Shown here piece by piece: positions 1 to 5,776 of a DNA stretch of 5,776 nucleotides (the first letter of the stretch is position 1; the number at the start of each line of letters is the position of its first letter). The notes beneath the pieces were generated by a model, which was given only the letters and a program-made list of their open reading frames with translations, was not told the origin of the DNA and did no database searches. This DNA comes from UBA3537 sp965662485 (GTDB taxonomy: Bacteria; Bacteroidota; Bacteroidia; Flavobacteriales; Flavobacteriaceae). The stretch covers positions 1 through 5,776 of the forward strand of contig CBFIIL010000063.1 of assembly GCA_965662485.1 (NCBI GenBank). The letters are read 5' to 3'. The translations under genes and the position numbers were made by a program.

Positions 1-280
1 CTGGATTTGATTTTTCAACAATCTCGACTGCTCTAAGCATACTGTCTAAGTTCGCCCCAAAAATTTGAATACCAACAGGGCGCTCTTTTTCATAAATATC
101 AAGTTTCATGGTGCTTTTTGCAGCATCTCGAATAAGGCCTTCACTAGAGATGAATTCTGTGTAAACAACATCTGCACCCTGTTCTTTACATAGTGCACGA
201 AAAGGGGGGTCGCTTACGTCCTCCATTGGGGCAAGCAACAATGGAAATTCAGGCAATTCTATAGCTCCAATTTTTACCAT
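1..280 (-). CDS. dusB: tRNA-dihydrouridine synthase, DusB-like (N-terminal part, cut by window edge)
   Basis: Enzymes of this family use FMN and NADPH to reduce specific uridines of tRNA to dihydrouridine in the cytoplasm. The first 93 residues are present, starting at ATG 280-278; the rest lies beyond base 1. The opening MVKIGAIELP leads into LLLAPMEDVSDPPFR (about residues 14-28), the family's FMN-barrel entry motif. VVYTEFISSEGLI (about 38-50) and PVGIQIFG (about 69-76) follow, both typical of bacterial Dus proteins. The catalytic cysteine falls in the missing part, so activity cannot be judged here. Only three bases separate this start from the nadD stop, so it is probably the fourth or later gene of the yicC-gmk-nadD operon. 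DusB is the usual Bacteroidota member, but the exact Dus subtype is inferred. Confidence 0.93.
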   Translation of the reverse strand, partial: MVKIGAIELPEFPLLLAPMEDVSDPPFRALCKEQGADVVYTEFISSEGLIRDAAKSTMKLDIYEKERPVGIQIFGANLDSMLRAVEIVEKSNP

Positions 281-283
281 AGT

Positions 284-859
284 TTATTTATAAAAATTCA
301 TTTCATCTAAATACACCCATACGGCTTCGGGCAGTAATGGGCGTATGTTTTTTCCTTCTTTAATTGCTTTTCTTATAAATGAAGACGAAATTTCAATTAC
401 TGGGGCATCAATCTTATTTATATTACCTTGTATTGTATGTTTTAAAGCTTCAGAATGAAGCTTTCTAGGATAGACATAAATTGGGTAGCGTTCCAAAATT
501 ACTTCAGCATTTTTCCATTTTGGTAAAGAGACTAAATTGTCTTCTCCCATAATAAGTGCAAACTCATATTCTGGATATTTTTCTTCTAAATAGGCAAGAG
601 TATGAATGGTATAATTGGGTTGTTTGAGTTGAAATTCAATGTCGCTTGGTTTAATTTTTGGATACTCTTTAGTGGCCAAATACACCATCTCTAGACGCTG
701 ATTGTTGTCTAGAATGCTTTGTTTTTTTTTCATTGGACTTTTTGGTGTAACTACACACCACACTTGATCTAAATTGGAATGCTCTGCAAAATGATTGGCA
801 ATAATAAGATGTCCCACATGAATGGGGTTAAAAGTGCCAAAATAGAGTCCAATCTTCAT
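284..859 (-). CDS. nadD: Nicotinate-nucleotide adenylyltransferase (NadD)
   Basis: This cytoplasmic enzyme transfers AMP from ATP to nicotinate mononucleotide, giving deamido-NAD, the step shared by de novo NAD synthesis and the nicotinate salvage route. The 191 residues match the usual length. The nucleotidyltransferase signature is at the start: GTFNPIHVGH (residues 8-17) holds the H14-V-G-H17 motif. GEDNL (105-109) and W115 lie in the middle. ISSSFIR (157-163) is the C-terminal ISxTxIR nucleotide-binding motif with Ser in place of the more usual Thr. The ATG at 859 is firmly set because MKIGLYFGTFNP is how the family begins. The start is 18 bases after the gmk stop, behind an A-rich stretch with no Shine-Dalgarno sequence, and the gene is followed within three bases by the dus gene. 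Function is secure from the motifs. Confidence 0.96.
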   Translation of the reverse strand: MKIGLYFGTFNPIHVGHLIIANHFAEHSNLDQVWCVVTPKSPMKKKQSILDNNQRLEMVYLATKEYPKIKPSDIEFQLKQPNYTIHTLAYLEEKYPEYEFALIMGEDNLVSLPKWKNAEVILERYPIYVYPRKLHSEALKHTIQGNINKIDAPVIEISSSFIRKAIKEGKNIRPLLPEAVWVYLDEMNFYK

Positions 860-877
860 TTTTTTGAGTTCAATATT

Positions 878-1450
878 TTATGATTCAATAAAATTTAAAA
901 CAATTTTATGCGATTTATTTTTTGCTTTTTCTAAAATTTCATTTTCTACAATACAATCGAAAAGGGGTGCAGTTGCAAGTTCTGCAGAAGCCTTTGATAT
1001 TCTCATGTTTATTTTGTCTTCAGATTCTGTTTTTCTTTTTTTCAATCGAATTTTAAGCTCGTCTATACTAGGAGGTTTAATGAAAATAGCCAATGTTTTT
1101 TTTGGAAACTTCTTTTTTATACGCAACCCCCCCGAAACATCAATATCAAAAATTACATGCTTACCCATGGCCCAAATACGTTCGACTTCGGCTTTTAATG
1201 TGCCATAAAAATTATCTCTATAAACTTCTTCCCACTCCAAAAAATCTCCATCTTTTATGTGTTTTTTGAATTTTTCTATCGATAAAAAATAGTAATCTTT
1301 TCCATCAATTTCATCCCCTCTTTTTTGGCGTGAGGTGGCCGATATAGAAAATGCGAGATTTAGTTCTTGTTGTTTCAAAAGGTGTTTTACAATGGTGGTT
1401 TTTCCAGAGCCTGAGGGCGCAGAAAATACAATGAGCTTTCCGTTAAACAT
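878..1450 (-). CDS. gmk: Guanylate kinase
   Basis: Phosphorylates GMP to GDP with ATP, an essential step in GTP, dGTP and (p)ppGpp supply. The 190-residue length is standard. The P-loop is APSGSGKT (residues 11-18). The GMP-binding segment SISATSRQKRGDEIDGKDYYF (35-55) includes R41, R44 and Y53, and YGT is at 82-84. The segment DIDVSGG (102-108) and the LID-like stretch with R135, R139 and R150 (RLKKRKTESEDKINMR) complete the fold. The start ATG at 1450 puts the P-loop where the family has it. Only three bases separate it from the yicC stop, so translation is likely coupled to yicC. A run of seven G on the coding strand (bases 1127-1133) spans S106-G107-G108. The reading frame is intact through it. 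Confidence 0.97.
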   Translation of the reverse strand: MFNGKLIVFSAPSGSGKTTIVKHLLKQQELNLAFSISATSRQKRGDEIDGKDYYFLSIEKFKKHIKDGDFLEWEEVYRDNFYGTLKAEVERIWAMGKHVIFDIDVSGGLRIKKKFPKKTLAIFIKPPSIDELKIRLKKRKTESEDKINMRISKASAELATAPLFDCIVENEILEKAKNKSHKIVLNFIES

Positions 1451-1453
1451 AGT

Positions 1454-2311
1454 TTATAGCACGTTGAGTAATTGTTCTTTTATTTTTTCGAGTTCGTCTT
1501 TCATTTGTACAACCAGTTTTTGCATCGGGGCATAATTTGCTTTGGAACCAATCGTGTTAATTTCTCGTCCAATTTCTTGACTGATAAAACCAAGTTTTTT
1601 ACCGTTTGATTCATCTAAATTTAAATTTTTTAGAAAATAGTCTAAATGGTTTTTTAGTCGAATTTTCTCCTCAGTTATATCTAGTTTTTCAATGTAGTAA
1701 ATCAACTCTTGTTCAAAGCGATTCTTATCTACTTTTTCTTTCAATTCAGCAATGCCTTTATTAAGACGATCTCGAACATGTTCAATACGCTCAGGATCTA
1801 TTTTTACCACATCTTTAAGGAGATCATCAATTTTTGAAATTCGTTTTGAAAAATCCTTTTCAAGTGCAGCACCTTCATCTTTACGATAGTTTTCAATTTT
1901 TTCTAAAACCACTAGAACTTCATCCGATATTGTTTTCCATTCTTTAGGGTCTATGTCTTCACGCTCTGTGCTTATGGCATCTGGCATACGAACGGCCATT
2001 TTTAGCAATTCAACTTCGTCTGCTAAGGATATATTTTCTAGATGCTTCATATACCCTTTTACAACCTCGGTGTTGATTTTTGCAAGTGCTTCTCCTTTAT
2101 TAAATTCAACATAAAGTGAAAAATCTATTTTTCCACGACCTAGTTTTGACCCAATAATTTTACGTAATTCAAGTTCTTTTGCTCTATAGATACTTGGCAT
2201 ACGCATATTTAAATCTAAAGACTTACTGTTTAAGGATTTTAATTCTAAACGAATGGTTTTTGTTGATAATTCTAGTTCGGACTTTCCATATCCAGTCATG
2301 GAGTGTATCAT
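1454..2311 (-). CDS. yicC: YicC/YloC family endoribonuclease
   Basis: YicC/YloC proteins are conserved bacterial endoribonucleases. E. coli YicC has been tied to small-RNA decay; the target in Bacteroidota is unknown to me. The 285-residue protein begins MIHSMTGYGK, the family's characteristic start (compare MIRSMTAYAR in E. coli), which fixes the ATG at 2311. The N-terminal YicC-like domain covers roughly residues 2-155 and includes ELKSLNSKSLD (23-33). A charged, helical middle section, probably coiled coil, covers about 150-205. The C-terminal DUF1732 region carries GKKLGFISQEIGREINTIGS (about 237-256), its most conserved block, with acidic residues suited to metal-dependent RNA cleavage. 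It heads a tight operon with gmk, a pairing also seen in other phyla (yloC near gmk in Firmicutes). A Bacteroidota-type promoter lies just upstream. Confidence 0.95.
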   Translation of the reverse strand: MIHSMTGYGKSELELSTKTIRLELKSLNSKSLDLNMRMPSIYRAKELELRKIIGSKLGRGKIDFSLYVEFNKGEALAKINTEVVKGYMKHLENISLADEVELLKMAVRMPDAISTEREDIDPKEWKTISDEVLVVLEKIENYRKDEGAALEKDFSKRISKIDDLLKDVVKIDPERIEHVRDRLNKGIAELKEKVDKNRFEQELIYYIEKLDITEEKIRLKNHLDYFLKNLNLDESNGKKLGFISQEIGREINTIGSKANYAPMQKLVVQMKDELEKIKEQLLNVL

Positions 2312-2334
2312 GCCTTTTTGTTAAATTTATGGTT

Positions 2335-2365
2335 CAAAGATACAGAAAAGCCAACACTATTTAAA
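2335..2365 (-). promoter_or_regulatory. Predicted Bacteroidota-type promoter of the yicC-gmk-nadD-dus operon
   Basis: On the minus strand, TATCTTTG (2342-2335) matches the Bacteroidota -7 element TAnnTTTG exactly. TTTA (2365-2362) matches three of four bases of the TTTG -33 element, with the canonical 19-base spacer (2361-2343). Transcription would start near 2328-2331, leaving a leader of roughly 17-20 bases before the yicC ATG at 2311. The -33 box lies in the last codons of the upstream gene, whose stop is at 2359-2357. The assignment is from consensus matching only. Confidence 0.6.
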
Positions 2366-3484
2366 TGGGCTGTGTTGTTTGAAGCTTTTGATTTGTATTT
2401 TTTTAAAAAAAGGTTTAATCAAAATATTGATAAATTTGTTTTTGTGTTTAATATAACAGCTCAACTCTAAGGGTTGTGCGCCAATGGTTGACTTAATCTC
2501 AGAAGCTGTACGCCCTAAGTTTATGATTTCCACCTTTTTTTCTAAACCTAACCGAATATAATCATTTAGTATTCTTGGATATATAGCATGGCTTTTATTT
2601 AGGCTATAATTAAGCCCTATAAAATGTGCGTCAAGTTGATTTTTATTTTTTAAAGCGGATAAAAATCCTACAATTTTATCATCTAAAAAGTAACTCCAAA
2701 CAATAAAATTGTCTTTGTATGAGTCTTTGAGTTTTATATATGTATTCAAATCTAAGACTTGTGCATTAAAGTTGGCATTATCAATAGTATTTTGGTAAAG
2801 ATTTTGGAGTTCATTTTTAAATAGTTCAACATCTTTTTTAGAAAATATCCGAACTTCAAGGGCTTTACTTTTTGAGTCTGCTTTATTGGCTTTAACTCTA
2901 TATTTTGATTTTAATGCCGCTTTATAATCCTCAAAAGTCCTCCATTCTGGCTTTAAAGAAATTAGCATATTGGGTTCTACTTTAATATTTGTAAATCCAA
3001 AATACTCAAAATCAGAAGCATACTCTAGTGCTGAGGTTTCAAAATCCTTGATAAAAATAGCGTGCAAAGGCCGAGTGGTTTTTGCAATGTTGTCTAGTGC
3101 TTTACCAATTTGCAAAACAGTATTTTTTTTGTTGCAATTCTCAGAAAAGCTAATTCCATGTTCTCCGCTCAAGAATATATTACCACAAAACATAATTTTG
3201 ATATGATCATTGCAAAAAAATGCATTTAGAATTTTACGAAAAAAAGGAGATACTTTAATGTTTTTTAGTATGACATCAACACTCAATTCAATGATTTGTA
3301 CCAAAGCTAGTGCTTGTGCTATATTATTGTTTGAAATACAAACATAGCGCATATCAACTTGTGCATTGGAAACTTCAAAGCTATAAAGCAAATCTCTAGA
3401 AAAATAAGCACTTTTATTTGGATTGATGAGCTCTAGAAAGTCATTGTCCAAATGCTCTATTGATGAATGAACTGTAGTTGTCAA
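2357..3484 (-). CDS. FemAB/GNAT-like acyltransferase of unknown substrate
   Basis: A 375-residue cytoplasmic protein with no signal peptide. I read its C-terminal part as a FemAB/Acetyltransf_6-type GNAT domain. Residues about 180-200 (EWRTFEDYKAALKSKYRVKANKA) resemble the conserved opening, where an aromatic-Lys-Tyr-Arg segment precedes the acyl-donor fold. Residues 260-290 form the strand pair FIVWSYFLDDKIVGFLSA and LDAHFIGLNYS. Y302, P303 and LGRTASEIKSTIGAQP (323-338) resemble the end of such domains. The basic C-terminus (about 346-370) has no clear motif. The N-terminal half (1-175) is probably a second, degenerate GNAT-like half, as in FemAB proteins. Members of this superfamily add amino acids or acyl groups to cell-wall precursors, lipids or metabolites; the substrate cannot be told here. 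The predicted start is TTG at 3484: no ATG occurs in frame between the upstream stop (3568-3566) and M46, and starting at M46 would remove N-terminal sequence. TTG codons at L12 or L33 are other options. It follows the exporter gene by five bases. Confidence 0.8.
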   Translation of the reverse strand: MTTTVHSSIEHLDNDFLELINPNKSAYFSRDLLYSFEVSNAQVDMRYVCISNNNIAQALALVQIIELSVDVILKNIKVSPFFRKILNAFFCNDHIKIMFCGNIFLSGEHGISFSENCNKKNTVLQIGKALDNIAKTTRPLHAIFIKDFETSALEYASDFEYFGFTNIKVEPNMLISLKPEWRTFEDYKAALKSKYRVKANKADSKSKALEVRIFSKKDVELFKNELQNLYQNTIDNANFNAQVLDLNTYIKLKDSYKDNFIVWSYFLDDKIVGFLSALKNKNQLDAHFIGLNYSLNKSHAIYPRILNDYIRLGLEKKVEIINLGRTASEIKSTIGAQPLELSCYIKHKNKFINILIKPFFKKIQIKSFKQHSPFK

Positions 3485-3489
3485 AAAAA

Positions 3490-4368
3490 TTATTTTTTGG
3501 TGACTAAATATACACCAATAAAAATTAATAGTGCTGCTACACCCTTTACGAGGTCTAATTGGTCGCTACCCATAGCGACGGCAAAAAGCCCTGCAAAAAT
3601 AGGCTGTAAATATAAGAATGTACTAACTGTTGTGGCTTTTAAGTTTTTCAACGCCAAAGGATTAAGGAGGTATGTTCCAAAGGTTGCAAACACAATTACA
3701 AAGCTCACAGAAAACCAAATGTAGGACGGAAAATCTTGCCAATTTACAGCACAAAGTTCTGTATATCCAAATGGTAATACCATAATAGATCCAAACAAAA
3801 ACAGCCACTTTATAAAATCATATGGGTGGTATTTTGCAGTCAATTTTTTAATCAAAATTAAGTAGTAACTGTATGATGCAGCATTGACAAATACTAAAAA
3901 ATTACCTAACAAAATATGTTCTCCATTTACAGAAGATTGATCATATAAGCTCAGAACTAAAGCACCTGACAAACCAAGTCCAATACCCACAACTTTAAGT
4001 TTTGTAACTTGCTCTTTAAGTATTATTGCAGATAAAATAAGCACAATAATTGGTACAGTAATCATTATAACAGAGCCATTGATGGGCGTGGTGTATTGAA
4101 GTCCTTTAAAAAAAGCCAACATATTTAGAGCGACTCCAAAAAAGGCCGCAGCTATGAGATTTGGAAAATCTTTTCTATCAATTTTTTTACTTGGAACCAT
4201 TAAGCTAAACCCCCAAAAAAGAAGTGCTGCGCAGACAACACGGAGTACGATAAATCCAAAAGGCATGATATAGCCACCAACAATAACATCGTTGGCAAAC
4301 GTAAAGGTAACACCATAAAAGAGTTGTACCAATACTAAGGCGACAAGTGCTGTGTTTCTATTGTTCAT
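3490..4368 (-). CDS. EamA/DMT-family transporter (putative metabolite exporter)
   Basis: An inner-membrane protein of the drug/metabolite transporter superfamily, whose members export amino acids, purines or other small metabolites. The 292-residue length fits a two-domain, ten-helix member. Hydrophobic segments lie at about 7-25, 34-53, 70-88, 97-117, 126-142, 152-173, 184-203, 215-235, 249-268 and 273-289. The first EamA repeat ends with LKEQVTKLKVVGIGLGLSGALVL (117-139), the hallmark motif; the second ends near LVKGVAALLIFIGVYL. The substrate cannot be predicted. The ATG at 4368 overlaps the 3' end of the ArsC/Spx-like gene by 11 bases, suggesting translational coupling, and the FemAB/GNAT-like gene follows five bases after the stop. 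Flavobacterial genomes commonly carry several such exporters. Confidence 0.92.
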   Translation of the reverse strand: MNNRNTALVALVLVQLFYGVTFTFANDVIVGGYIMPFGFIVLRVVCAALLFWGFSLMVPSKKIDRKDFPNLIAAAFFGVALNMLAFFKGLQYTTPINGSVIMITVPIIVLILSAIILKEQVTKLKVVGIGLGLSGALVLSLYDQSSVNGEHILLGNFLVFVNAASYSYYLILIKKLTAKYHPYDFIKWLFLFGSIMVLPFGYTELCAVNWQDFPSYIWFSVSFVIVFATFGTYLLNPLALKNLKATTVSTFLYLQPIFAGLFAVAMGSDQLDLVKGVAALLIFIGVYLVTKK

Positions 4369-4717
4369 TTTTTAAAGCCAATGTTGCTGCGTCAATAATT
4401 TTTGCACTATTTCCAATAAAAATTTGATTTTCAACAACCACTACCGGTCTTTTTAAAAAGGTGTAATGTTCTAGAATCAATTTCTTAAAATCATACTCGC
4501 CCAAAACTTTGTTTTTTAACCCCATTTCGTTGTACAGTCTAGCACGCTTACTAAACAAAGCCTCGTAGCTTCCCGATAGTGTTTTTAAATGCTCTAAATC
4601 TGTATTTGATATAGGAGATTCTTTTATGTCTTGTATTATACATCCCTCAGGAATTTCCAATGCTTTTAGTATGCGTTGACAGGTATTACAACTTTTAAGA
4701 GAATAGATTTTTTTCAT
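4358..4717 (-). CDS. ArsC/Spx/YffB-family thioredoxin-fold protein
   Basis: A 119-residue cytoplasmic protein of the ArsC/Spx family. Near the N-terminus, SLKSCNTCQR contains a CxxC motif (C10, C13), and the sequence around it matches the family's typical opening in strand 1 and helix 1. LKRPVVV (88-94) supplies the conserved Arg-Pro (R90-P91) placed like the catalytic or anion-binding arginine of ArsC-type proteins, followed by IFIGNS. Classical ArsC arsenate reductases use a single catalytic cysteine, while a CxxC as here is seen in Spx-like and YffB-like members. Arsenate reductase is the usual automatic name, but arsenate activity is not shown and no ars genes are nearby. It is the first gene of a minus-strand group with the transporter and the acyltransferase. 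Its start lies 68 bases from the divergent DinB-like gene. Confidence 0.9.
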   Translation of the reverse strand: MKKIYSLKSCNTCQRILKALEIPEGCIIQDIKESPISNTDLEHLKTLSGSYEALFSKRARLYNEMGLKNKVLGEYDFKKLILEHYTFLKRPVVVVENQIFIGNSAKIIDAATLALKNEQ

Positions 4718-4733
4718 GCAATTGTTTCATTAC

Positions 4734-4777
4734 TTTTACAAAGAAAATCATTTCTGTATTAACTTTTTAAATATTTG
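4734..4777 (+). promoter_or_regulatory. Possible promoter for the DinB-like/metB group (divergent)
   Basis: Two -7 candidates lie on the plus strand: TAACTTTT (4760-4767, one mismatch from TAnnTTTG) and AATATTTG (4770-4777, one mismatch). A TTTT at 4734-4737, 22 bases before the first candidate, is the only weak -33-like match. The leader would be about 8-15 bases. The intergenic region 4718-4785 must serve both directions, so some promoter overlap with the ArsC/Spx-like gene is likely; I cannot choose between the candidates. Confidence 0.28.
4739..4771 (-). promoter_or_regulatory. Possible promoter for the ArsC/Spx-like gene
   Basis: On the minus strand, TTTCTTTG (4746-4739) differs from the Bacteroidota -7 consensus TAnnTTTG only at its second base. 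TTTA at 4771-4768 resembles the TTTG -33 element, but the spacer is 21 bases rather than 19. Transcription would begin around 4732-4735, giving a leader of about 15-18 bases before the ATG at 4717. The region must hold a promoter because the neighbouring gene is divergent, but this exact placement is weak. Confidence 0.35.
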
Positions 4778-4785
4778 ATTTAATT

Positions 4786-5250
4786 ATGAATTGGAGTTTT
4801 GATATTACCCTAAAAACCAGAGCAATACTGTATAAATTTTTAGAACAATTTTCTTTAGAACAGCTTAATACAGTGCCAAACGGTTATCGAAATTCGATAT
4901 ATTGGAATATTATGCATGTTGTTGTAACTCAACAACTACTGGTTTATGGCCTATCGGGCCTACCAATGCTTATAGATTCTCAGCTTGTTGAGGCCTTTAG
5001 AAAAGGCACAAAAACAGAAGAAGACGCATCACAAAAAGACGTAGATAACTTAAAAAATCTATTAATCTCAACCGTTGAACAGACTCAAAAAGATTATGCA
5101 GCAGGGATTTTTACCAACTATACAACTTATACAGTTTCTACTAAAAGCACACTTACAAATGTTGAAGAAGCTCTAGAGTTTAATAATTTTCATGAAGGAA
5201 TCCATCTTGGCTACATTTTAGCCATGAAAAACACAATCATTTCACAGTAA
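4786..5250 (+). CDS. DinB-family (DinB_2-like) metal-binding four-helix protein
   Basis: A 154-residue cytoplasmic protein of the DinB/YfiT superfamily, four-helix bundles that bind one divalent metal with three histidines. The triad is visible: H44 in NIMHVVVTQQ (41-50), and H136 and H140 in NFHEGIHLGYIL (134-145). N41 in WNIMH and the LxxLPM-like loop near 57-62 also resemble members I recognise from flavobacteria. Known relatives act as thiol-dependent transferases (bacillithiol- or mycothiol-linked) or hydrolases, and many have no known role; the reaction here is unknown. The ATG at 4786 is preceded by an A/T-rich stretch. The gene lies 16 bases before the cystathionine gamma-synthase-like gene, so the two are probably cotranscribed, and it is divergent from the ArsC/Spx-like gene. 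The family name is secure; the substrate is not. Confidence 0.9.
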   Translation: MNWSFDITLKTRAILYKFLEQFSLEQLNTVPNGYRNSIYWNIMHVVVTQQLLVYGLSGLPMLIDSQLVEAFRKGTKTEEDASQKDVDNLKNLLISTVEQTQKDYAAGIFTNYTTYTVSTKSTLTNVEEALEFNNFHEGIHLGYILAMKNTIISQ

Positions 5251-5266
5251 TTATAGCAGTAAAAAA

Positions 5267-5776
5267 ATGAAATTTAACACAAAAACAATTCATGGAGGGC
5301 AATCTCCAGACAAGGCATATGGATCTGTAATGCCACCTATTTATCAAACTTCAACCTATGCACAAACTACACCAGGCGGACACAAAGGGTATGAATACTC
5401 TAGAACACACAACCCAACACGACATGCACTGGAACAATCATTTGCAAGTATAGAAAACGGCAATTTTGGATTAGCTTTTGGCTCAGGATTAGCCGCCATA
5501 GATGCGATTATAAAATTATTACAACCTGGAGATGAGGTCATTTCAACAAATGATTTGTATGGTGGAACTTACCGTTTATTTACTAAGGTTTTTGAGAAAT
5601 TTCAAATTAAATTTCATTTTGTAGGGATGGAAAATGCAGAACAAATAAAACATCATATAAACGCAAAAACCAAGCTTATTTGGGTTGAAACTCCCACCAA
5701 CCCTATGCTCAATATCATTGATATAAAGACAGTTGCAAATGTAGCACAACAACATAAAATCTTATTAGCAGTGGAT
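5267..5776 (+). CDS. metB: Cystathionine gamma-synthase/lyase family PLP enzyme (N-terminal part, cut by window edge)
   Basis: A PLP enzyme of the Cys/Met metabolism family, cytoplasmic, linking homoserine or cystathionine with cysteine and homocysteine. The first 170 residues are present (start ATG 5267-5269) and the frame is open to the edge. Visible motifs are PIYQTSTY (24-31), YEYSRTHNPTR (42-52, with Y44 and R46, which bind the cofactor phosphate of the partner subunit), FGSGLAA (71-77, phosphate loop), YGGTYR (98-103, Y98 stacks on the PLP ring) and ETPTNP (141-146). Residue 170 is the Asp that pairs with the pyridine nitrogen, so the window ends just before the PLP-binding lysine. Gamma-synthase (metB) is the usual annotation of flavobacterial members, but gamma-lyase or O-acetylhomoserine sulfhydrylase activity cannot be excluded from this half. 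It follows the DinB-like gene by 16 bases. Confidence 0.93.
   Translation, partial: MKFNTKTIHGGQSPDKAYGSVMPPIYQTSTYAQTTPGGHKGYEYSRTHNPTRHALEQSFASIENGNFGLAFGSGLAAIDAIIKLLQPGDEVISTNDLYGGTYRLFTKVFEKFQIKFHFVGMENAEQIKHHINAKTKLIWVETPTNPMLNIIDIKTVANVAQQHKILLAVD

Noticed and set aside
864..1208. Plus-strand open frame of 114 codons
   Set aside because: It is antisense to gmk, has low-complexity hydrophobic composition and no recognisable domain; gmk motifs on the other strand are decisive.
1335..1535. Plus-strand open frame of 66 codons
   Set aside because: Antisense to the gmk and yicC junction; both minus-strand genes are clearly real.
2179..2364. Plus-strand open frame of 61 codons
   Set aside because: Antisense to the yicC start and its promoter; no family resemblance.
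2396..2415. T-run/A-run palindrome near the 3' end of the FemAB/GNAT-like gene, considered as a terminator
   Set aside because: It is A/T homopolymer sequence inside codons for the FFKK segment, with no GC stem, so it does not look like an intrinsic terminator.
2970..3206. Plus-strand open frame of 78 codons
   Set aside because: Antisense inside the FemAB/GNAT-like gene with no recognisable domain.
3467..3724. Plus-strand open frame of 85 codons
   Set aside because: Antisense to the transporter C-terminus; no supporting motif.
4358..4717. Naming this gene arsC as a dedicated arsenate reductase
   Set aside because: The CxxC motif and lack of ars neighbours fit the wider Spx/YffB/ArsC family; arsenate activity is not supported by the sequence.
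5356..5541. Minus-strand open frame of 61 codons
   Set aside because: Antisense to the PLP enzyme, whose motifs run through the same bases.

Overview
The window looks like a compact chromosomal segment of a Flavobacteriaceae-type member of the Bacteroidota. The DNA is AT-rich and densely coding, Shine-Dalgarno-like sequences are absent before the starts, and A/T-rich stretches precede the start codons. A good match to the Bacteroidota promoter pattern (TTTG, 19-base spacer, TAnnTTTG) lies before yicC. The protein sequences, including the order yicC-gmk-nadD, also read as flavobacterial. The assignment comes from pattern recognition, not a database search.

Layout: two minus-strand gene groups run leftward from a short divergent intergenic region at 4718-4785, and one plus-strand group runs rightward. 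(1) Minus strand, 4717 to 2357: a thioredoxin-fold ArsC/Spx-like protein overlaps a ten-helix EamA/DMT exporter by 11 bases. Five bases later comes a FemAB/GNAT-like acyltransferase of unknown substrate, which appears to start at TTG. (2) Minus strand, 2311 to 1: yicC (endoribonuclease family), gmk (guanylate kinase), nadD (nicotinate-nucleotide adenylyltransferase) and the first 93 residues of a dusB-like tRNA-dihydrouridine synthase. The gaps are 3, 18 and 3 bases, so this is very probably one operon, with a promoter overlapping the stop codon of the gene upstream. (3) Plus strand, 4786 to the right edge: a DinB-fold protein with an intact three-histidine metal site, then 16 bases later the first 170 residues of a cystathionine gamma-synthase/lyase family PLP enzyme.

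The second operon collects nucleotide, cofactor and RNA housekeeping: GMP to GDP, NAD+ synthesis, RNA turnover and tRNA modification. The divergent pair of groups has a loose thiol/sulfur flavour: an ArsC/Spx-like CxxC protein on one side, a DinB-fold protein and a transsulfuration enzyme on the other. That link is inference only.

No gene-free stretch exceeds 70 bases. I found no tRNA, rRNA, mobile element, CRISPR array, riboswitch or convincing terminator. I see no clear evidence of a previously undescribed system. The least understood gene is the FemAB/GNAT-like protein at 2357-3484.
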